In this document: positions 59,992 to 64,000 of the stretch, piece by piece
Layout: the number at the start of each line of letters is the position of its first letter
Position numbering within the stretch: position 1 is the stretch's first letter
DNA from: Methanooceanicella nereidis
GTDB lineage: Archaea; Halobacteriota; Methanocellia; Methanocellales; Methanocellaceae
DNA: 64,000 nt
Direction: 5' to 3'
Assembly (NCBI RefSeq): GCF_021023085.1
Contig: NZ_PGCK01000005.1
Span: forward strand, 62,001 to 126,000
Notes under the pieces: model-generated
What the model saw: the letters and a program-made list of their open reading frames with translations, nothing else
What the model was told of the DNA's origin: nothing
The model's database searches: none
Position numbers and translations under genes: made by a program

Positions 59992-61880
59992 GAGACGTGC
60001 TCCTCTTTTCTCTGAAACTTCACCAGGGGACAGATATCGATGCAGCTGCCGCATCCGTTACAATCGTCGCCGGTGGTAACTTTGTGGTTCTCTTTGGTTA
60101 TAGCGTTTATGGGACACGCTCCCACGCAAACGCCGCAGCCTATGCACAGCATACCGCGGCGCACTGCTTTTTCCGCCATTCTCAGCATCGATGCGGCGGA
60201 ATCCTTATCCTTCGCCCTCGCTACCATCGTGCCTGTGGCATATACCTGCAGGCTTCCGCCGTCCCGTGATACGTAAAGCACGCCGTCCATGCCCTTGACC
60301 TCTCCGAGAGGCTTGAGCATGTTCTGAAGCCTTTCCAGGTCTAGAGGCTTATCAAAGCTTCCTTCCGCTGTCGCCGAGCCGTCCTTGCAGGGCCTGTGGC
60401 CTGCGACCATCACGAAATTAAGAGTATCGACTTTATATTCGGGCTTGTTCAAAGTTATCCCGAGAGACTGCCTTAGCTCTTCCCATGGTTTCGGCAGGTT
60501 GCGCCAGCGCCAGAATCCATATGTGATATATTCTGCGGGATATCCGACCTTCTTACAATAGTCCTCGAGGAACGACGACCAGCGCGCCCACATGTCGGGA
60601 TGCTCCCTCTTGACGTACTCATAGTCAGAAAGGCTCGCGCTCGGGCACAGCCAGCACCCGATACGGTCGAACCCGCGTTCATACAGAGAATTATACGGGG
60701 CTTTTTCCCTGAAAAGGTATAGCCATATATGAAGGGCGGTCCAGTTCTGTATGGGTGATGCGCTTATCTGGTTCGTGACCCAGGGGTTCTGCCATATCCT
60801 CTGGCTTTTAGCCCTTATCTCCGACTCATACCTGCGCTGCCCTATGAAAGTCAGGCAGCCGTCAGCGTAACTACCTTCTATCAGGTTCGTAATGGGGCCA
60901 AGCTTGCATACCTTGCAGCACCACCTGGCCTCCACGGACGGAGGGCCGAAATTCGGCGCCGCGTCCCAGAATGACTCGGCCTCGGCGGTCTTTAGCTTAA
61001 GCCCGTATTTTTCCACGACATCATACACGTTCTTCGTCGTTTCAGGGAATTCGAGGCCCGTATTGATATAAAGTATATCAAAGCCGGTGATAGCTTTTTG
61101 CACAAGCAATAATGTCGCAAGGCTGTCCTTGCCGCCGGAGTATGATACCGCTACAGGAAGCCCGTATTTATCAACGGCCTTCCTGACAAAGTTGACAGCC
61201 TCTCCCTCTAATGATCCTAAATAGTTATTATTAGCTTCTATGGCGTCGTCCCAGGTCTGGCCCCCCATTAGTATCGGGGACTCGTCGTACCCGTTCCACC
61301 TTACTTTAACGGCGACGCCTCGTTTTCTCTGCTTCATGTCCTCGCCGGCCATCTTCGCGCGGCCTACGGCGATGGGCCTTCCCTCTAAAAGGACGATGAC
61401 CTCGTCGTCTATCTTAATATCCGGGTCACAGTCCACCACACCCGGCCCCAGAAGGTTGGAACTTCCCAGTAAGGGTTTTTCCGCCCCCTTATCCGCTATG
61501 ACGAAGCCTTTCTTGACCTCCATCTGCCTTGCGGCGAAAGCACGCGGCATGAACATCCATTTAAGGCGTGACGGGTCGAAACGTATCGCTCCGAACATGC
61601 GGCCGTCTACGTATATCTCGTCGAGCCTGTCCTCGTAAGGGGCCTTATTCAGCACTACAAGCTTATCTTTCGGGATAAGCCCGGAGTGGCCGAACGCGTC
61701 TTCGGCGGCGGAGTTGATAAGATCGATGTCATAGGGGAAAGCGGGGCGTATGTCGCCGGGCGGGGTGCAGTCTACATATCTCGCTGCAGAACCGCATTTA
61801 GCGCACTTTTTTCCCAGCAATGGAACATTACACTCATCGCACCAGTACAGGGTAAGCTTTCCAAGATAGACGTGACTCAT
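59988..61880 (-). CDS. PAPS-reductase-like protein with zinc ribbon, PUA-like and ferredoxin domains
   Basis: This multi-domain protein (630 aa from ATG 61880) starts with a zinc ribbon (WCDECNVPLLGKKCAKCG). A PUA-like segment with IYVDGRMFGAIRFDPSRLKW follows. The PAPS-reductase/ATP-pyrophosphatase domain has the PP-loop SYSGGKDSLATLL near residue 250. A Cys-rich set (EARWCCKVCKLGP, later GCWLCPSA) follows, and two 4Fe-4S motifs (CIGCGVCVGACP, CNGCGSCIDICP) end the chain. Methanogens have several such proteins. Roles in sulfur metabolism or RNA thiolation are guesses. It is coupled to hisH. Confidence 0.85.
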   Translation of the reverse strand: MSHVYLGKLTLYWCDECNVPLLGKKCAKCGSAARYVDCTPPGDIRPAFPYDIDLINSAAEDAFGHSGLIPKDKLVVLNKAPYEDRLDEIYVDGRMFGAIRFDPSRLKWMFMPRAFAARQMEVKKGFVIADKGAEKPLLGSSNLLGPGVVDCDPDIKIDDEVIVLLEGRPIAVGRAKMAGEDMKQRKRGVAVKVRWNGYDESPILMGGQTWDDAIEANNNYLGSLEGEAVNFVRKAVDKYGLPVAVSYSGGKDSLATLLLVQKAITGFDILYINTGLEFPETTKNVYDVVEKYGLKLKTAEAESFWDAAPNFGPPSVEARWCCKVCKLGPITNLIEGSYADGCLTFIGQRRYESEIRAKSQRIWQNPWVTNQISASPIQNWTALHIWLYLFREKAPYNSLYERGFDRIGCWLCPSASLSDYEYVKREHPDMWARWSSFLEDYCKKVGYPAEYITYGFWRWRNLPKPWEELRQSLGITLNKPEYKVDTLNFVMVAGHRPCKDGSATAEGSFDKPLDLERLQNMLKPLGEVKGMDGVLYVSRDGGSLQVYATGTMVARAKDKDSAASMLRMAEKAVRRGMLCIGCGVCVGACPINAITKENHKVTTGDDCNGCGSCIDICPLVKFQRKEEHVS

Positions 61881-62268
61881 AGCTGTGGAGAATGAGGAAT
61901 ACATATTATATTAACTTTTATGTATCGTGTCCTGCATATCGTGCCAGGATATAACATATGTTTGAAGTGAAAATTCAGTGTGCGTATATAAGTATTTTTG
62001 TAGTTAATATTTTTACTACTATTAGCTTATTTATATTCGAGTGTAGTTAGTCAAATTGCTGATCGAATATACAGTCCATAAAGGATGATATATCATGGCA
62101 GAAGATGGGGCTGACAAGGATATCGCTCTGGCTGATCATGATGATACTCGCGTTTTTTGCGTAGATCAGCCTTATTTTATTTTAGTCCTTCTCCGATTTG
62201 GGATGATGTGTTTACCCGCAATCCGAAAGGAACAACACGAAGAACATCACCTTAAAAAATCAATGACC
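61881..62268. other. AT-rich gap with TATA boxes, no firm gene
   Basis: This region of about 390 bp holds TATA-like words (GCGTATATAAG near 61983 and others). A possible 19-codon hydrophobic ORF at 62105-62164 ends at TAG. A longer plus-strand frame from 62095 overlaps the methyltransferase gene and looks like a shadow. I see no structured element. Confidence 0.35.
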
Positions 62269-63048
62269 TTATTTTTTACATTTGAAGATCAGGTAGAGCG
62301 GATAGTTGTACATTTCATAGTATCGCCTCGGGTACTTTTCTTTCCACTCGGGAAGAGGCCTGGGCTCGACCATCCTGTCGATATCAAAGCCCGCATCCTT
62401 TAAAGCGTTAAAATAGTCGTCCACAGTATAATGATAGCTGATGCAACGGCCATCGCCTTCCTCGATGTATTTTGACCAGGGCGGGATATATTCCCTGATC
62501 GCGTGATTAAAGTAGCGCAGCTGGAACACGGCGTACTTATCCGCGCCGGCATAATCGATGAGAGGGTATTGTGCCGTGTAGAAAGGATGTACCACGCTTA
62601 AAACGAACATGCCGCCGTCCTTTAGCAGGCGGCGAACCTGCCGGAACGCGTTTTCGATGTCGGCGACATAATGCATGGACGTAGAAGAAAATACGACATC
62701 AAACCGGTCCCCTTTTAAAAAACCCAGGTCTGATATGGAGCCCATGATAAGCTCTAGGTCCTGTCCTTCCATGGAGGCTTTTTTATGCGCGATCCCCAGT
62801 GAGACTTTTGAGATATCGACACCTACCACCTTCGCTCCCCTTCGGGCGAGCTCGACAGTATAATCGCCGCCGCCGCATCCGAGGTCCAGTGCCGCCTTAC
62901 CGGAAATATCGCCGAGCAGGCGCATAACTACGGGCTTCTCGATCATTTCGGAGTAGGAAAATGTGTCTGACTTGAATTTATCGTACGCAGATGCCATCTC
63001 GTCCCAGGACTTTGATATTTTATTCTCTATCTCCCTATAACCCATCAT
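62269..63048 (-). CDS. SAM-dependent class I methyltransferase
   Basis: This is a small-molecule methyltransferase of the UbiE/Methyltransf_11 type. Motif I is ALDLGCGGGDYTVELARRGA near residue 53. The acidic end of strand 2 is VVGVDISKVSL, and DRFDVVFSSTSMHYV and DGGMFVLSVVHP are the later motifs. I prefer ATG 63048 (259 aa), because starting at GTG 63084 would leave only 18 bp to the divergent gene. The Tyr-rich C-terminus may form the substrate lid; the substrate is unknown. Confidence 0.88.
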   Translation of the reverse strand: MMGYREIENKISKSWDEMASAYDKFKSDTFSYSEMIEKPVVMRLLGDISGKAALDLGCGGGDYTVELARRGAKVVGVDISKVSLGIAHKKASMEGQDLELIMGSISDLGFLKGDRFDVVFSSTSMHYVADIENAFRQVRRLLKDGGMFVLSVVHPFYTAQYPLIDYAGADKYAVFQLRYFNHAIREYIPPWSKYIEEGDGRCISYHYTVDDYFNALKDAGFDIDRMVEPRPLPEWKEKYPRRYYEMYNYPLYLIFKCKK

Positions 63049-63102
63049 AATATATTTCAGGCTGATAGACATTAAAGTTGACACATAGATACGTGAGATA
63101 AG

Positions 63103-63408
63103 ATGATAGTCGGAATGTCGGATAATGGCCGGACAGTAGAGCTTTATCTCAGGGACAGGCTTGAGGTGCGGCTTCCGGAAAGCCAGGTATCCGGGTATAT
63201 CTGGGAGTTCAAGGAGATGGAAAATTCCTGTGTAAATTTGATCGACAGCGTATATGTGGAGCGGGGAGCATCGAGATTTAACGCGCTTGGAGAGCGTTCA
63301 TGGTATTTTTCCCCCGCCATGATCGGCGAATGCGAGCTCGTGTTCTACCTTTACCGACCGTGGTCAAAGCCGTCCCCTGAGTTCAAAATAAAGGTGAAAG
63401 TAAAATAG
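63103..63408 (+). CDS. Chagasin-like cysteine protease inhibitor (I42 family)
   Basis: This 101-residue all-beta protein carries the chagasin pattern: a strand RLEVRLPESQVSGYIWEF (the L-P/N-x-x-x-G-Y-x-W loop), later FNALGERSWYFSPAMIG, and the YRPWSKPSPEFKIKVKV ending. The YRPW motif is characteristic of inhibitors of papain-like proteases. There is no obvious signal peptide, so it may act inside the cell. The start is ATG 63103, after GTGAGAT; ATG 63115 is possible. It is divergent from the methyltransferase. Confidence 0.8.
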   Translation: MIVGMSDNGRTVELYLRDRLEVRLPESQVSGYIWEFKEMENSCVNLIDSVYVERGASRFNALGERSWYFSPAMIGECELVFYLYRPWSKPSPEFKIKVKVK

Positions 63409-63479
63409 GACCATAAATGGGGGAAAAAGAAAAGAACAAGCAGGTATACAGGGTTTATTGAATGTTTTTACACCTGATT

Positions 63480-63662
63480 ATGTAGAAAGTTATATATAGA
63501 AGTGTAATCTCATAATAGAACACGACAAGAGGTCGAAATAGTATATAAGTAAGCTAAAATCCAGTTAGCATTTATAAGCACTTATATATGGGATTCCATG
63601 GCCATTATACGAAAATACGGCAATGTCGACCTCATCATAGTCGAAACTTATATATAGAATCA
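63480..63662 (+). promoter_or_regulatory. Array of TATA boxes upstream of the thermosome gene
   Basis: Four TATA elements lie within 170 bp. GAAAGTTATATATAGAAG (63485-63502) and GAAACTTATATATAGAAT (63643-63660) match at 16 of 18 positions. Others are GTATATAAG (63541-63549) and CTTATATATGG (63581-63591). GTCGAAA precedes two of them. The last is best placed for the gene, leaving a leader of about 35 bases. Multiple promoters would suit a heat-inducible chaperonin. Confidence 0.6.
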
Positions 63663-63717
63663 CAAGCACATATGAACCAGACTTCGAGTTACACCTAATA
63701 TTTAAGGAGGTTTAAAT

Positions 63718-64000
63718 TTGGCACAGCAACAAGGTCAACCAGTTATAATTTTAAGAGAGGGCTCCACCAGGACGAGGGGCCGCGACGCTCAGGGCATGAA
63801 CCTGATGGCCGCGAGGGCCGTAGCAGAGGCAGTAAGGACGACACTGGGTCCGAAGGGAATGGACAAGATGCTCGTCGACTCGCTCGGTGACGTCGTAATC
63901 ACAAATGATGGTGTGACCATCCTTAAAGAGATGGACATCGAACACCCGGCTGCAAAGATGATCGTAGAGATAGCCAAGACCCAGGATGATGAAGTGGGCG
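63718..64000 (+). CDS. Thermosome (group II chaperonin) subunit, 5' part only
   Basis: This is an ATP-driven double-ring protein-folding machine subunit. The first 94 codons are present. [20 protein letters not shown] is the thermosome N-terminus, and [16 protein letters not shown] and [20 protein letters not shown] form the nucleotide-binding segments with the catalytic Asp downstream, outside the window. It starts at TTG 63718 after AAGGAGG, seven bases away. The gene leaves the window at 64000. Multiple TATA boxes lie upstream. Subunit type (alpha, beta) cannot be told. Confidence 0.96.
   Translation, partial: MAQQQGQPVIILREGSTRTRGRDAQGMNLMAARAVAEAVRTTLGPKGMDKMLVDSLGDVVITNDGVTILKEMDIEHPAAKMIVEIAKTQDDEVG

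Noticed and set aside
62095-62403. Plus-strand ORF beginning MAEDGADKDIALADHDD
   Set aside because: The second half is antisense to the methyltransferase and the translation has no domain-like pattern. Another frame in the first part gives a 19-codon hydrophobic ORF ending in TAG, too short to support.
1-64000. CRISPR array
   Set aside because: I looked around the cas genes and in each tandem repeat region. None has 28-30-bp repeats with unique spacers; the 43-bp and 12-bp arrays are head-to-tail without spacers.

Overview
The window is archaeal and most consistent with a methanogen of the Methanocella (Rice Cluster I, Methanocellales) type. Three observations support this. There are methanogen cofactor genes: MptA for methanopterin, ComB for coenzyme M, and a tandem pair of DUF2111 proteins. 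The information-processing genes are archaeal: Spt4, S24e, S27ae, Orc1/Cdc6, Pelota, RqcH and a thermosome. Promoters are TATA-type, with GGAGG-like ribosome sites and many GTG/TTG starts. Genus is inferred from gene content only.

Layout. 1-3,025 is the edge of a type I-E CRISPR-Cas operon (cas3, then the start of cas8e) running off the left end; no repeat array lies in the window. 3,222-5,541 holds a structured repeat element, tRNA-Arg and glnA with an NrpR-type operator. 5,803-8,946 groups the archaeal CoA enzymes (pantoate kinase, CoaBC, DUF359 dephospho-CoA kinase) around spt4, followed by rps24e and rps27ae. 10,442-13,908 carries comB, ribK-ribB and mptA. 14,843-21,026 is an eight-gene type IV pilus-like operon (one ATPase, two membrane platform proteins, five pilin-like proteins). 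23,355-29,785 has a SpoIIM-like protein, an MgtA-type P-ATPase and the Pelota-RqcH ribosome rescue/quality-control pair.

30,605-34,011 is the most intriguing locus. It is a three-gene operon: a small membrane protein with a predicted winged helix, a DUF2207-type secreted/membrane protein with a Cys-Ala repeat tail, and a translationally coupled radical SAM/SPASM enzyme with a PqqD-like N-terminus. It reads as a candidate post-translational modification system in which the tail is the substrate.

34,051-48,805 is mostly metabolism: lipid/dolichol kinase-like protein, PurM, aspartokinase, ABC exporter, ThiD, RpiA, MoaD-like, MarC, response regulator, IlvD and MoaA. A second copy of the structured repeat lies beside an intron-containing tRNA-Met. 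49,852-61,880 has NIF3, a SWIM protein, prohibitin, Orc1/Cdc6 between two paralogous Cys-rich ferredoxins, TrmO, a dUTPase-like protein, peroxiredoxin, GT2, diadenylate cyclase, GtrA, HisH and a PAPS-reductase-like iron-sulfur protein. The right end has a methyltransferase, a chagasin-like protease inhibitor and the 5' part of a thermosome gene behind a set of TATA boxes.

Intergenic space is rich in repeats. There are two copies of a ~220-bp foldable element with compensatory stem changes, both just 3' of minus-strand tRNAs. At least six loci belong to a CACAAAG/CTTTGTG hairpin family, some expanded into tandem arrays. One giant inverted repeat has a 62-bp perfect core. Several smaller hairpins could be leader RNAs, small RNAs or terminators.
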